From Gottfriedia endophytica (GTDB lineage: Bacteria > Bacillota > Bacilli > Bacillales > Bacillaceae_G), in NCBI RefSeq assembly GCF_017814275.1, contig NZ_JAGIYQ010000007.1, forward strand, positions 62,001-126,000: a DNA stretch of 64,000 nt, given 5' to 3'. Position numbers and translations under genes: made by a program. The notes beneath the pieces are model-generated. The model had not been told where the DNA came from, made no database searches, and worked only from the letters and a program-made list of their open reading frames with translations. Shown here piece by piece: positions 1 through 9,352 of this stretch. Position 1 is the stretch's first letter. Every line of letters starts with the position of its first letter.

Positions 1-57
1 ATAAGGAATTTTTTTCGCATCCAGTATTCTCATCGCATTTGTTTTAGATACTGCCAT
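1..57 (-). CDS. ybaK: Cys-tRNA(Pro)/Cys-tRNA(Cys) deacylase, N-terminal part (cut by window edge)
   Basis: Nineteen codons are visible, from ATG at 57 to the window edge. They read MAVSKTNAMRILDAKKIPY, which matches the N-terminus of the YbaK/EbsC family. That family hydrolyses Cys-tRNA mischarged by prolyl-tRNA synthetase. An AGAGG ribosome-binding site lies about 9 nt upstream of the ATG. It follows the RarD-like gene on the same strand after a gap of about 100 bp. The assignment rests on this short N-terminus only. Confidence 0.7.
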   Translation of the reverse strand, partial: MAVSKTNAMRILDAKKIPY

Positions 58-157
58 ATCAAACAACCTCTCGAATTTTTACTTCATTATAAAACAATAT
101 TATTTACATAGTAAATACAACGATTGATACATACATAACACATTGGGATGCTCATAC

Positions 158-1093
158 TTATGCACTTTGATTCTGATTTTCTTTTTTATGAAAAATACGC
201 ATTTCAAGTTTTTGTAATGTCTTTGTTTTTGCAAATGCAAAAAGAATACATGCTGTCCATATAAAAAGAAACGAAATTAGATGTGTTTTCGTAAATTTTT
301 CATGATACAGTAAAGTTCCAATAATTAAACTAATCGTAGGTGCAATATATTGCATAATTCCGATATACGATAAAGGAATCAATTGCGCTGCTTTCCCAAA
401 ATATAATAGAGGTAAAATCGTTGCAATTCCAGCCCCTATTAATAAGGGAATTTCGATCAAACTACCATTTATAAATCCTGAATGCCCACTTACGGCTAAC
501 TTTCCAAAATAGATTAACGCAATTGGAAAAACAACTGCTGTTTCTAAAAGCAAACTAAAAGTTGCATCTAAATTGATCATTTTTTTCAATAACGCATATA
601 GAGCAAATGTAATTGCAAGCAAGAATGATATAAATGGAAACTTACCAAAGTTGACCGTTAAATAAATTACCCCAATAAATGCAATAACTACTGCTGTTAA
701 TTGCCAAATTGATAACCTTTCTTTTAATACAAATACCCCTAGCAATATACTAACTAAAGGATTAATGTAATAACCTAAACTTGCCTCAATAATATGATTA
801 GAATTCACAGCCCAAATATAAATGAACCAGTTACCACTGATTAACAGAGCTGCTAATATAAGAGCAAATAATTTTTTTCGATTAGTAAGTAATTCCTTAC
901 ATAAGGATATGAAACTATTCCACTTTTTACTTAGAATGACAAAAAATGTTATCGTAATAAATGACCAAATAATCCGATGTGCTAAAATTTCTAATGGTGA
1001 AACATACTCGACCAATTTCCAATAAATCGGTAATACTCCCCAAAGTAAGTAAGCTATAAAAGCATAGATAATTCCTTTGTAATGTTGATTCAT
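158..1093 (-). CDS. rarD: EamA/RarD-family membrane permease
   Basis: The 311-residue protein is almost entirely hydrophobic, with about ten predicted membrane segments. It opens with a YKGIIYAFIAYLLWG block and contains LEILAHRIIWS, both typical of the RarD subgroup of the drug/metabolite transporter superfamily. Length fits RarD (about 300). The family comprises ten-helix inner-membrane carriers, and the RarD substrate is not securely known. An AGGAAAAAT ribosome-binding site precedes the ATG. It lies between the drug exporter gene and ybaK on the same strand. The family call is solid and the substrate is unknown. Confidence 0.85.
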   Translation of the reverse strand: MNQHYKGIIYAFIAYLLWGVLPIYWKLVEYVSPLEILAHRIIWSFITITFFVILSKKWNSFISLCKELLTNRKKLFALILAALLISGNWFIYIWAVNSNHIIEASLGYYINPLVSILLGVFVLKERLSIWQLTAVVIAFIGVIYLTVNFGKFPFISFLLAITFALYALLKKMINLDATFSLLLETAVVFPIALIYFGKLAVSGHSGFINGSLIEIPLLIGAGIATILPLLYFGKAAQLIPLSYIGIMQYIAPTISLIIGTLLYHEKFTKTHLISFLFIWTACILFAFAKTKTLQKLEMRIFHKKENQNQSA

Positions 1094-1140
1094 ATTTTTC
1101 CTACTCTCTCTAGAGAATCTTCTTATTTTTAAGCTCTTTT

Positions 1141-2601
1141 CTACGCTACACTTTCTGACTTTTCCTCAAAATTACTTTTTGGTAAAAATAGAACTAATAG
1201 GAAAGTGATAAATGCAAATAAGACACCAAATAAAGTTAAGAAATGATAACTATTTGAAACTGCGTTTTGAATTGAGTGTAGATCAACATTTGGCATGTTT
1301 TTCATTGAGTGTTCATTTAAGATTAATTTTTTACCATTTAAATAAGAAGATGTTTTGATTGTAAAGATTGTACCTAGTACTGATACACCTAACGTTTGTG
1401 CAAAGGTACTTAAAAATGAATTTGCAGCAGTTGCAATACCACGTTGTTTTTTTACAACAGATGATTGAATGATAATCATATAAAGTGGAAAAGACATTCC
1501 ACACCCTAATCCTAAAACAGCATTCAATAAATAAATACTATATTGATAATTTAGTAAAAATGCATACGTACCAATTGAACTAATTAAACATAGGAATGTA
1601 CCGATACTAATAATGGTTCTAGCATGATACTTTGCTAATAAACGACCAGATAAGAAAGACCCAATTGTCCAACTAAATGTTAATGGGATAAGAGTTAAAC
1701 CTGATGTAGTAGCTGTCTTACCTAATGCACTTTGATTATAAACAGGAAGAAAAACTTCAACCCCAATTAATAGTGCGTTTGCAAATACCATTGCACCATA
1801 GGCTACAACTAAATTACGATTTTTAAATAATGATAGTGGCAATAAAGGTTCTTTTGCTTTAAATTCCACTATTATAAAAAGAATAAATGAAATTGCTGAA
1901 AATACATAAAGTGAAATCATTTTTTTGGAAAACCAATCTTGACTATCTCCCCCAATTACTAATGCGTATAGTATTGAGGATGTACTCAGAACAAAAATAA
2001 GTGCACCTAAATAGTCAATTGAGATCTTCTTACTTTTTACAATTGTCTCATCAAGGTATTTAATTAAAAGATAACAAGATACTAACCCAAAAGGTATATT
2101 AATAAAGAAAATTAGTCTCCATGATAAAAAGTCGACAAAAAATCCACCTACAAGTGGTCCAATAACACTTGAAATTGCCCACACTGCACTAATAAATCCT
2201 TGTACCTTCGCACGTTCATTAAATTGATAAAGATCACCAATAACGGTCATGGTTAATGGAAGTGCGGCTCCAGCTCCTAAACCTTGAATTGCCCTAAATA
2301 TAATTAATTGTTCCATATTTTGTGCAAATCCACAAAGTGCTGAACCTAAAATAAATAGAATGATACCAAATAATAATAAATTTTTCCGACCAAATAAATC
2401 AGATAATTTCCCATAAATCGGTGAAGTAACTGTCATCGCAAGCATATATGAGGCGAAGATCCAACTCATTAATTCTACACCTGATAAATCTGTTGTGATT
2501 GTAGGAGTAGCTGTTGTAATAATTGTTCCTTCAATTGCTGCTAAAAAGACTGCTAATAGTAAGCCTAATGTTGCCAATTTAATTTTTGTTTGTTTTTGCA
2601 T
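1141..2601 (-). CDS. DHA2-family MFS multidrug exporter (14 TM, EmrB/QacA type)
   Basis: The 486-residue membrane protein shows the DHA2 pattern. An acidic residue sits in TM1 (LAAIEGTIITTATPTI), followed by the MFS motif A segment YGKLSDLFGRKNLL and then the motif C-like stretch AISSVIGPLVGGFF in TM5. Length and about 14 membrane segments fit proton-driven drug exporters. A strong GGGGGAG site precedes the ATG. A hairpin followed by a T-rich run lies in the leader (2620-2647), so expression may be attenuated. The exported compound cannot be inferred. It is followed by rarD with a gap of about 50 bp. Confidence 0.88.
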   Translation of the reverse strand: MQKQTKIKLATLGLLLAVFLAAIEGTIITTATPTITTDLSGVELMSWIFASYMLAMTVTSPIYGKLSDLFGRKNLLLFGIILFILGSALCGFAQNMEQLIIFRAIQGLGAGAALPLTMTVIGDLYQFNERAKVQGFISAVWAISSVIGPLVGGFFVDFLSWRLIFFINIPFGLVSCYLLIKYLDETIVKSKKISIDYLGALIFVLSTSSILYALVIGGDSQDWFSKKMISLYVFSAISFILFIIVEFKAKEPLLPLSLFKNRNLVVAYGAMVFANALLIGVEVFLPVYNQSALGKTATTSGLTLIPLTFSWTIGSFLSGRLLAKYHARTIISIGTFLCLISSIGTYAFLLNYQYSIYLLNAVLGLGCGMSFPLYMIIIQSSVVKKQRGIATAANSFLSTFAQTLGVSVLGTIFTIKTSSYLNGKKLILNEHSMKNMPNVDLHSIQNAVSNSYHFLTLFGVLFAFITFLLVLFLPKSNFEEKSESVA

Positions 2602-2619
2602 AAAGCTCCCCCTTTTTCA

Positions 2620-2647
2620 AAAATAAAGAAGCTCGAAAATGAGCTCC
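2620..2647 (-). promoter_or_regulatory. Possible attenuator hairpin in the MFS exporter leader
   Basis: On the minus strand GGAGCTC pairs with GAGCTTC (7 bp, one G-U) across a six-base loop. A TTTATTTTT run follows, about 28 nt before the exporter start and just before its ribosome-binding site. The position is unusual for an upstream gene terminator, because msrA stops about 380 bp away. Leader attenuation is an inference. Confidence 0.35.
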
Positions 2648-2703
2648 GTTATATAAGTTTAATACAAAGATGCGTAAATTGATAAAATTATATTATTTCG
2701 ATA

Positions 2704-2922
2704 AACTGTTTTCGTAAACTTTGTTGCTATTTAAGAATGCGTTAGTTGATTACAATTCCAGGTTGCTCCCTTTCCGTGGGGCGTGAGCTGAGCCTCCTCG
2801 GCAAGCCTGCGGGGTCTCAGCCTTCCCGCTAATCCCACAGGAGTCTCGCACCTTCCATTGTAATCAACTTCTGTCTTTAAATTTAATAATCTCAAAAGCA
2901 ACAAGCTTTTAGAAAAGAGACA
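2704..2922. repeat. MITE-like repeat, copy 1
   Basis: This is one of five sites of a family of about 220 bp in this window. The ends are an imperfect inverted repeat built on TTTTC...TTGTTGCT, with AAAAGCAACA...GAAAAGAG at the other end. Inside lies a second inverted pair, AGTTGATT/AATCAACT. The core is far more GC-rich than the surroundings and contains GAGCCTCCTCGGCAAGCC and GGGGTCTCAGCCTTCCCGC. A 73-codon open frame across the core is a by-product of this composition and is not called as a gene. The copy fills the gap between msrA and the MFS exporter. Confidence 0.8.
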
Positions 2923-3022
2923 TCTATGCCCATAATATTCGCACCATGGCACATGAAAATAAGGTATTTCACCTAAAATGAATCTTTTAAAATGTTATTT
3001 TCTTGGTAGCCTTTAGATAAGA

Positions 3023-3556
3023 CTATTTACCGTTTCTATTATTCCAATTAGCCTCTATAAACTCATCTCGACCAGACATCGCTCGATCTTCTTTATAATG
3101 CTTTGGATTTTTTTTGTGATAATCTTGATGATACTCCTCAGCTAGATAAAATGTAGAAGCGTTCAATATTTCAGTCACGATTGGTTTCTTAAATACTTTA
3201 CTATCGATTAATTCTTGCTTTGACTGAATTGCTAATTGTTTTTGTTCATCCGTGTGATAAAAAATGGCAGCTCTATATTGTGGGCCTCGATCTTGAAACT
3301 GCCCTTCTGAATCAGTCGGATCAATTTGCGGCCAGAATAATTGTAGTAACTTTACATATGGAAATAAATCTGAATCAAATGTTATTTGTACCACTTCATA
3401 ATGGCCCGTTGTTCCTTTTTTTACTTGTTCGTAAGTAGGATTTTCTATATGTCCCCCCATATAACCAGAAACAATTCCTTGAATACCTGGTAAGTCTTCA
3501 AATGGTGTAACCATGCACCAGAAACATCCCCCTGCAAAAGTTGCTTTCTCGATCAT
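3023..3556 (-). CDS. msrA: Peptide methionine (S)-S-oxide reductase
   Basis: The 177-residue protein begins MIEKATFAGGCFWCM and holds the MsrA catalytic GCFWC motif (Cys11 nucleophile, Cys14). It also has the family blocks GYMGGH, PTYEQV, HYEVVQI, FWPQIDPT and DRGPQYRAAIFYH. MsrA reduces methionine-S-sulfoxide in proteins using thioredoxin. Length fits the single-domain form, and no MsrB domain or msrB gene lies next to it. AAGGAG sits 7 nt before the ATG. It appears to be transcribed alone. Confidence 0.95.
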   Translation of the reverse strand: MIEKATFAGGCFWCMVTPFEDLPGIQGIVSGYMGGHIENPTYEQVKKGTTGHYEVVQITFDSDLFPYVKLLQLFWPQIDPTDSEGQFQDRGPQYRAAIFYHTDEQKQLAIQSKQELIDSKVFKKPIVTEILNASTFYLAEEYHQDYHKKNPKHYKEDRAMSGRDEFIEANWNNRNGK

Positions 3557-3699
3557 CTCTATTCTCCTTTACGTATGTTGTTTATATAATTAAATTATTA
3601 TTAAGATTATTTGATAAAATTTATTATAAGTATATTCTACATAATAAAGGAGCTCAAATTATATGCTTTAAATTTGACGATTAGTTTGTAGAAACTTCT

Positions 3700-4578
3700 T
3701 TAAAAGCGGAATTTTGAAATGAAATCTAAAAATTCATTTTGTCTTGAGTGTTCATATTTCATAATGGCATACGTATTTGCATCAGGTAGACTAATAGAGT
3801 GACAGTTTACTTCAAGTAAACTACCTTCCAACAACTCCCTGCGGACAGTTGAAATTGGTAAAAATGAAACACCCAGCCCTTCTCTAATAAACCTCTTTGT
3901 GATATGCACTTGTGATACTTTCATCATTCTTAAAGATGGATATACGCTTTTTATTCTCTTAAGTAACAAATCCCAATAACCAGGGTGATTATGTGTAAGC
4001 AAGTAGTTATTATTTAAAACCTCTTCTTCATCCAAAGGTGGCCCAGATTCGAAGTCTCTTCCGTCATGCGCCGACACCAAGACCACTTTATCTTGATATA
4101 AAGGTCTGCAAGATAGATCATGGTTTGTACTATTTAAACAAGATAAACCTAGATCCACTTCTTCATTTAGGACAGATTTTTCCATATCGTTTGATTCAAT
4201 AATCTTTACATTTATTTCTACGTCTGGATTTTTGCTTAAATATCTTTTTATCACTGCAGGTAAGATGGTATCAGCTATTAAAGGTGAAATCGCGATGGAA
4301 AGCTTTGATGAATACCCTTGACTAAGTGATTTCATATCCTCTAAACCCCGCTGATAAACCTTTATCAGCTCTTTAGCATGTGCGAGATATCTTTTGCCCT
4401 CTTCAGTCAACTTGATCCTTTTTCCATCGCGTTGAAAAAGAATAGAGCCAATTTCCTTTTCTAGAAGTTGAATATGTACAGTAACGGTTGGCTGAGAAAT
4501 ATATAAAATTTCCGCTGTTCTTCTAAAATTTTCACATTCTGCTGCAGTAATAAAAGTGTTAAGCCAACTAAATTCCAT
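3700..4578 (-). CDS. citR: LysR-family regulator, CitR-like, of the adjacent citrate synthase
   Basis: The 292-residue protein has an N-terminal winged helix-turn-helix (RTAEILYISQPTVTVHIQLLE, about residues 20-40) and a LysR substrate-binding domain (about 90-290). It is divergent from a 366-residue citrate synthase with a 110 bp gap, the arrangement of citR-citA in Bacillus subtilis, where CitR represses citA. Length (292 versus 291) also fits. The relation is inferred from synteny and family. CcpC, another LysR regulator of TCA genes, is the main alternative. GGGAGTG precedes the ATG. Confidence 0.78.
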   Translation of the reverse strand: MEFSWLNTFITAAECENFRRTAEILYISQPTVTVHIQLLEKEIGSILFQRDGKRIKLTEEGKRYLAHAKELIKVYQRGLEDMKSLSQGYSSKLSIAISPLIADTILPAVIKRYLSKNPDVEINVKIIESNDMEKSVLNEEVDLGLSCLNSTNHDLSCRPLYQDKVVLVSAHDGRDFESGPPLDEEEVLNNNYLLTHNHPGYWDLLLKRIKSVYPSLRMMKVSQVHITKRFIREGLGVSFLPISTVRRELLEGSLLEVNCHSISLPDANTYAIMKYEHSRQNEFLDFISKFRF

Positions 4579-4688
4579 ATTTACACTCCCTTATTAATAT
4601 TTTTAATTACATTCTTCAAAAAGATTTAATTTTCTTAATATTGTTTATTGTATACACTAATAGTAGATAATGAAAAGGAGATGTTGAT
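4579..4688 (+). promoter_or_regulatory. citR-citA divergent intergenic region with candidate citA promoter
   Basis: A plausible sigma-A promoter for citA is TTGTTT (4641-4646), 17 bp, TAGATA (4664-4669), followed by AAGGAG 8 nt before the ATG. The short palindrome TGTATACA lies between the two hexamers. LysR proteins commonly bind such T-N11-A type sites near the divergent start. The promoter elements are weak matches and the operator is a guess. Confidence 0.35.
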
Positions 4689-5789
4689 ATGCAAAAGGGA
4701 TTAAAAGGGATTGTTGCAACAGAAACATCGATCAGTTTTATTGATGGAGATAACGGAAGGCTTGTTTATCGAGGATATGAAATCAATGATTTAGCTAACA
4801 AATATTGTTTTGAAGAGGTTGCTTATTTATTATGGTATGGTCAATTTCCAAATGACGTTGAACTAAAAATTTTAAAAGAAGAACTCCAAAAAAACCGCCA
4901 TCTTACTCCTTATCAAATTGAGATATTAAATAACTTACCGACCAACATGGAAATGATGAGTGTTTTAAGAACTATTATCTCTTCAGAAGGAACATCAGAA
5001 TATAGTTGGAAACCAACAATTTCTCAAGCCATCAAATTAACAGCAATCATCCCGACCATTATTGCATATAGAAAAAGAAAATTAGATGGAAAGCCTTTTG
5101 TTCCACCTCGAGATAATTTGAATCATGTTGAGAACTACCTTTACATGTTAAATGGAACTGAACCCCAAAGTGCTCAAGTAACGTCACTTGAAAGTTATAT
5201 GATTTTAACTTTGGAGCATGGAATGAATGCTTCAACCTTTTCTGCAAGAGTAACTGCTTCTACAGAATCTGATCTAGTTTCTGCTATCACTTCTGCTATC
5301 GGTACGATGAAAGGCCCGCTTCATGGTGGGGCTCCTTCTGGGGTCATTGATCTTTTAAATGAGATATCATCAGACGGAGACACCGAAAAAGTCATTCGAA
5401 ATAAATTAAATCAAAAAGAAAAATTAATGGGATTCGGTCATCGTGTTTATATAACACACGACCCTAGAAGTATCGCGTTAAAGCAAACGTTATTAAAGTT
5501 AATCGGTGAAGATAAATGGTTAGATTTGGCAGTAGAGGTTGAAAAATGTGCGATTAGGTTATTAGAAGAATATAAACCAGGTAGAAAGCTTTATACGAAT
5601 GTTGAATTTTATGCCGCTGCAATTATGAAATCAATAAATTTAGATCCTTCCCTTTTCACACCAACGTTTACAGCTAGTAGAATAGTAGGTTGGACATCAC
5701 ATGTCATTGAACAGGCAGAAGACAATACTTTATACAGACCTCAATCTTTATATATCGGAAAATTCATTAATGAAACTGTGAAATTTTAA
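4689..5789 (+). CDS. citA: Citrate synthase (minor, CitA type)
   Basis: The 366-residue protein has the citrate synthase signature region GFGHRVYITHDPR (about residues 255-267), LHGGAPSGV with the catalytic-site histidine, and FTPTFTASRIVGW near the C-terminus. It condenses oxaloacetate and acetyl-CoA in the cytosol. Length matches B. subtilis CitA (366) rather than the slightly longer CitZ. Divergence from a LysR gene supports citA over citZ, since citZ normally precedes icd and mdh. A 2-methylcitrate synthase role is possible, but no prpB or prpD gene is present. Confidence 0.85.
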   Translation: MQKGLKGIVATETSISFIDGDNGRLVYRGYEINDLANKYCFEEVAYLLWYGQFPNDVELKILKEELQKNRHLTPYQIEILNNLPTNMEMMSVLRTIISSEGTSEYSWKPTISQAIKLTAIIPTIIAYRKRKLDGKPFVPPRDNLNHVENYLYMLNGTEPQSAQVTSLESYMILTLEHGMNASTFSARVTASTESDLVSAITSAIGTMKGPLHGGAPSGVIDLLNEISSDGDTEKVIRNKLNQKEKLMGFGHRVYITHDPRSIALKQTLLKLIGEDKWLDLAVEVEKCAIRLLEEYKPGRKLYTNVEFYAAAIMKSINLDPSLFTPTFTASRIVGWTSHVIEQAEDNTLYRPQSLYIGKFINETVKF

Positions 5790-5918
5790 ATACGAAAAGG
5801 AGTTTTATCACACTAACTTATAAAAAACAAGGATGCTCCTTTATTTAAAAGTCTAGCAAATAATTTAAATTATTTGTAAGTAGATGGTTTTAAATAATAT
5901 CACAAATTATACTGTTAG

Positions 5919-5967
5919 AAAAAGGATAGAAAAACAGAAGTATTCCTGCTATTTCTATCCTTTTTTG
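5919..5967. terminator. Bidirectional terminator between citA and the convergent gene
   Basis: A 14 bp stem (5919-5932 with 5952-5965, AAAAAGGATAGAAA and its complement) encloses a 19-base loop, with T runs available on both strands. It lies between convergent citA and the minus-strand gene ending at 6106. A smaller AAAGGAG/CTCCTTT pair just after citA (about 5797-5842) has a very long loop. Nothing else is seen in 5790-6105. Confidence 0.75.
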
Positions 5968-6105
5968 TACTACAAATGGCCACATTTACTACAACAATAT
6001 TTTTATACCATATTTAACTAAGGCAAGCGTTACTTGCATAAGCACTATGTTCACTACTCTTTTCTTTCTACTCTCAAAAAAATATAACTAAATCTTTATA
6101 AATAG

Positions 6106-7131
6106 TTACCAATTAATTATATCAACTGAATCTAAATTCATCTCTTCATCAAAGGTTGCTATGATTGCATGTCCATCAAATAGTTCTCCAGTGTCGAAGT
6201 AAGCCTCAATTTCCCCATCCTTAATTACAAAAATGGTGTTTAGTCTAATCAACTCTGCAAAGTCTATTGAGGTAATATCATCACCTTCATTCCAGGAATC
6301 ATTATATGTATTCAAAAATTCTTCAGCTATTTGTTGCTTTAAGATTTTTTCCAAATCAACAAACTTTTCTATCATAGCCCCAGACCTTTCAAATATTCTA
6401 TCATTCAATTCTCCCTCAGTTTCGATGAGTAGAGTAACCGAATGGTTAGACGCACAAGAAATACTCCCTGATAATTGGTTAGAGTTTGGATTGTATAAAA
6501 AGTATCCTAATGAATCGTGACTAATCATTTTATATCCACTATCGTTCTGAGACAATTCATAAGAGATATTAAATTTATTTGGATAAAAGGATTCCTCTTC
6601 ATATTTTACCATCCCTTTCCCTTCTACAAGGTACAATCTCTCAATTCTTTGCAACCATAACCCTGAGTAAAATTTTTTTGTTACCAGCAAACAAAGGCTA
6701 ACTTTTCCATTCATAGAAAATTCTTGAAAAGATTTGAAAACAAAGACCCCGTTTGGATATTTACCTTTATTATATATATCTAAATAAGCCATTGGTTCAG
6801 GATAAACCGTTTGGCTACGATTTCTTGTACGACTATATTCAAAAACTACCTCGTCGTGATAGCCAAAAACAATGTCGTCTAAAAAAATAATAGTACCACT
6901 GTCATCAATAAAAGTACGGTTTTGTAATATTGAATCTTCTCCGTTAAAATTAATTCTTTTCATGTTCTCAGTAAGAGTAATGAAAGAAAACTTGTCTTGT
7001 TTTGATATATATTTCCCTTTGTATTCTTTAAAGTCATGTTCTTTTAGTGGAAAAAAATCTTTTAAGTGTATATCAAATTTTTTTAACCCTGATATACGTA
7101 CTGAAATAGAATCTATTAATTTATTTAACAT
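6106..7131 (-). CDS. Uncharacterised protein (341 aa)
   Basis: I do not recognise this protein with confidence. It has no signal peptide or clear membrane segment. The C-terminal 60 residues contain SWNEGDDITSIDFAELI, then a DTGELFDGHAII block. That pattern recalls small DUF2262/DUF6985-type domains found in cytoplasmic proteins and some toxin-immunity proteins, but the match is from memory and weak. GGAG lies about 8 nt before the ATG. The gene stands alone, with a broken IS3-family end upstream (7218-7471), which fits an acquired or variable locus. Confidence 0.6.
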   Translation of the reverse strand: MLNKLIDSISVRISGLKKFDIHLKDFFPLKEHDFKEYKGKYISKQDKFSFITLTENMKRINFNGEDSILQNRTFIDDSGTIIFLDDIVFGYHDEVVFEYSRTRNRSQTVYPEPMAYLDIYNKGKYPNGVFVFKSFQEFSMNGKVSLCLLVTKKFYSGLWLQRIERLYLVEGKGMVKYEEESFYPNKFNISYELSQNDSGYKMISHDSLGYFLYNPNSNQLSGSISCASNHSVTLLIETEGELNDRIFERSGAMIEKFVDLEKILKQQIAEEFLNTYNDSWNEGDDITSIDFAELIRLNTIFVIKDGEIEAYFDTGELFDGHAIIATFDEEMNLDSVDIINW

Positions 7132-7217
7132 TACTTATTACTCCGTTTCTTTTCAAGATATATCCATACGTCTTTAATTGTAAGGTATAAAATCCATCTA
7201 AAACACCTCAATTATAA

Positions 7218-7471
7218 AGAGTATTTTTGGTTTAAGTATATTCCTTAATAAAATATACTGACCATTAGTTGAATCAATAGATCTGCGACTTCTTTGACTG
7301 TGAAATCTGTCAAAAAACACATCCAAAATAATAGATTTAGCTATTGTTTCTCCATCTTCATTACCATCTAAATACTTTCTTACTGCTCGTATTTACTTTT
7401 GAAGAGAATTTAGCCATAAAAAAATGCACCTTCAATTGTTAGACTGTGTCTAACAATTTGGGTGCAGTTCA
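7218..7471 (-). mobile_element. Remnant of an IS3-family (IS150-group) insertion sequence, left end with broken orfA
   Basis: On the minus strand the end TGAACTGCACCC (7471-7460) is followed by a hairpin (TTGTTAGAC...GTCTAACAA). ATG at 7417 then begins MAKFSSKV, and after a frame change comes IRAVRKYLDGNEDGETIAKSI. This is the usual start of the orfA helix-turn-helix protein of IS150-type elements. The frame soon degenerates, orfB is missing, and no right end is seen. It is a dead fragment filling most of the 7132-7622 gap. Confidence 0.6.
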
Positions 7472-7622
7472 TATATAAGTGATGGATTAATTCAATATAA
7501 TGTGTAACATTAAAGATACTTTACTATACTTATAACAAGAACGTACAATCACTTGTCTTAATTTTACAAAGTACCTTGTTTTTTATAATTAGTCATTAAA
7601 ACCAAAGTAATATTTAAGTTTA

Positions 7623-9341
7623 TTAAACAGTTAGATTGAGATTATTGTCTTTTTTGTCTTTCTTAAATTGAAAATACATAACAAATAGGACTAACAAAAG
7701 TTGAGGTATAACACTTTCTAAAGAAGGATACAATCCAATTTTAGAAACTACAGGTACAAAATTAACATAATGACTTGGCATCATATTAATGGCTTGTAAT
7801 GAGTGAACACTTTGCCCTATAAATTTGAATGTTAAATAATAAATACATAGACTTGCTATTAGGAAAAATGGTTTTAAAGGAATCTTATAACTTCCTTTTA
7901 AAATAAAGAACCCAATGATTCCAAGAAGTAGTACTCCCGCTAGGAAACCAAGTATTAATTGACTAAGTTGAATAGAGGAGCTCATTCCAATATAGAAAAC
8001 AACAGTTTCAGCGCCTTCTCTAAAAACAGAGAAGAATGATAAAAGACTAAGAGTTACTATTCCACCATTTGCAATTGCCGTCTCAGCTTTAGCCGTCATT
8101 GTTTTTCCGTACTCTTTTTGTCTAGATTGGTTATGAAGCCAAATACCAACTGTAATCATAAATACTACTGCAACTAATCCTGAAATTCCTTCAATTAATT
8201 GATTACTTAGTCCTGCAGACACTTTTGATAGGAAAAACTTAAATGCTAATCCAGCTAGTAAACTAGCAATTATCCCGAATATTCCACCTAAAAATATCCA
8301 TTTTTTTGCTGATTGATTTTTATTTTTGGTAGCAATGGCCAATAATGCAGCTATAATAATCAGTGCTTCTAAACCTTCACGAAACACAATTGTACCTGCA
8401 TCAATCATACTATAAGAAGCCTTCTCTGATGCTTTATTTAAGTTACTTAGTAATGCTTTAATTGTCTTTTTCGCTTCAATTAATTTAGCTGGATTAGAGA
8501 GCTGGCTCATTGCAACAGTTGTATCATTTTCAATCTGATGATACAGTTCCATCGAATGACTCTGTACTTCTCCCTCAACATACGGCCAGTCTTCAACGAA
8601 TTCTTTAAATGATTGCAATGCTTCTACTCTTTTATTTTGCTGTATGCTCTCTAATGTACGATTTATTATTTCAATTGACTTTGTAAGTGATACATTTTTT
8701 GAACCATTGACTACTTGATCAGGTTTAACAAATGCATTTTTTAATGATATAAATGATGTTTGAACGTTTTGGTAAACTGGTTTATCAGTAAATAAACTAG
8801 CTCGCGCAGTCAACATTTTCGATTCGATACTACCATATAGCCCAATATTTGCACTTCGAATACTGTTTTCGACAGTATACCAATGATGTTCAAATTGTTT
8901 ATAAGCTGCCTTTGCGCCATCCCAATTTCCTACTTTTGAATAAGAAAGAATTGAATTTACATCTGAAGTTAAAAAATAAATTTTATTCGAATCAACTTGT
9001 TTCTTATCAGTCGTTTTACTTATCCATTTCTCAGTTTCAGTTGCAATCAAACGAAGATCATAATTAACATCATCGATTTTATTATGATGAAGTGCATCTA
9101 TACTTTTCGAAACTACTTTCTGTAGATTTTTTGTTTTTGGTTGATTTTTAATGATGATTTGAATTGAAAGTAAGTCTTGTTCAACTTTAGATAGATTCCC
9201 TTGTTTTGACTCAGTTAAAGCATCTCCAATATATGAAAGCACATCCTGTTGTTCCTTTGATTCTGCAAAAATTGAATGGATTGGAGTACCTGAGAAATAG
9301 ATCAATAAACATAGTATGAAAGTTGTTATTATTTTTTTCAT
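7623..9341 (-). CDS. efeU: Iron permease EfeU (FTR1 family) with extracytoplasmic N-terminal domain
   Basis: The 572-residue protein has a signal peptide (about 1-26), a helical extracytoplasmic domain of about 280 residues, then about seven membrane helices. The membrane part carries two REXXE iron-binding motifs, FREGLEALIIIAAL (about residue 318) and FREGAETVVFY (about 440). The family moves ferric iron across the membrane. It follows efeB by 11 bp in an EfeM-EfeB-EfeU operon, a different order from B. subtilis ywbLMN. The long N-terminal domain occurs in many Gram-positive homologues. A K-rich tail ends the protein. Confidence 0.92.
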   Translation of the reverse strand: MKKIITTFILCLLIYFSGTPIHSIFAESKEQQDVLSYIGDALTESKQGNLSKVEQDLLSIQIIIKNQPKTKNLQKVVSKSIDALHHNKIDDVNYDLRLIATETEKWISKTTDKKQVDSNKIYFLTSDVNSILSYSKVGNWDGAKAAYKQFEHHWYTVENSIRSANIGLYGSIESKMLTARASLFTDKPVYQNVQTSFISLKNAFVKPDQVVNGSKNVSLTKSIEIINRTLESIQQNKRVEALQSFKEFVEDWPYVEGEVQSHSMELYHQIENDTTVAMSQLSNPAKLIEAKKTIKALLSNLNKASEKASYSMIDAGTIVFREGLEALIIIAALLAIATKNKNQSAKKWIFLGGIFGIIASLLAGLAFKFFLSKVSAGLSNQLIEGISGLVAVVFMITVGIWLHNQSRQKEYGKTMTAKAETAIANGGIVTLSLLSFFSVFREGAETVVFYIGMSSSIQLSQLILGFLAGVLLLGIIGFFILKGSYKIPLKPFFLIASLCIYYLTFKFIGQSVHSLQAINMMPSHYVNFVPVVSKIGLYPSLESVIPQLLLVLFVMYFQFKKDKKDNNLNLTV

Positions 9342-9352
9342 TTAAACCACCC

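Noticed and set aside
2731-2952. 73-codon frame reading through the GC-rich repeat core
   Set aside because: It lies inside a dispersed repeat and has no ribosome-binding site. Equivalent frames in other copies differ in length and ends.
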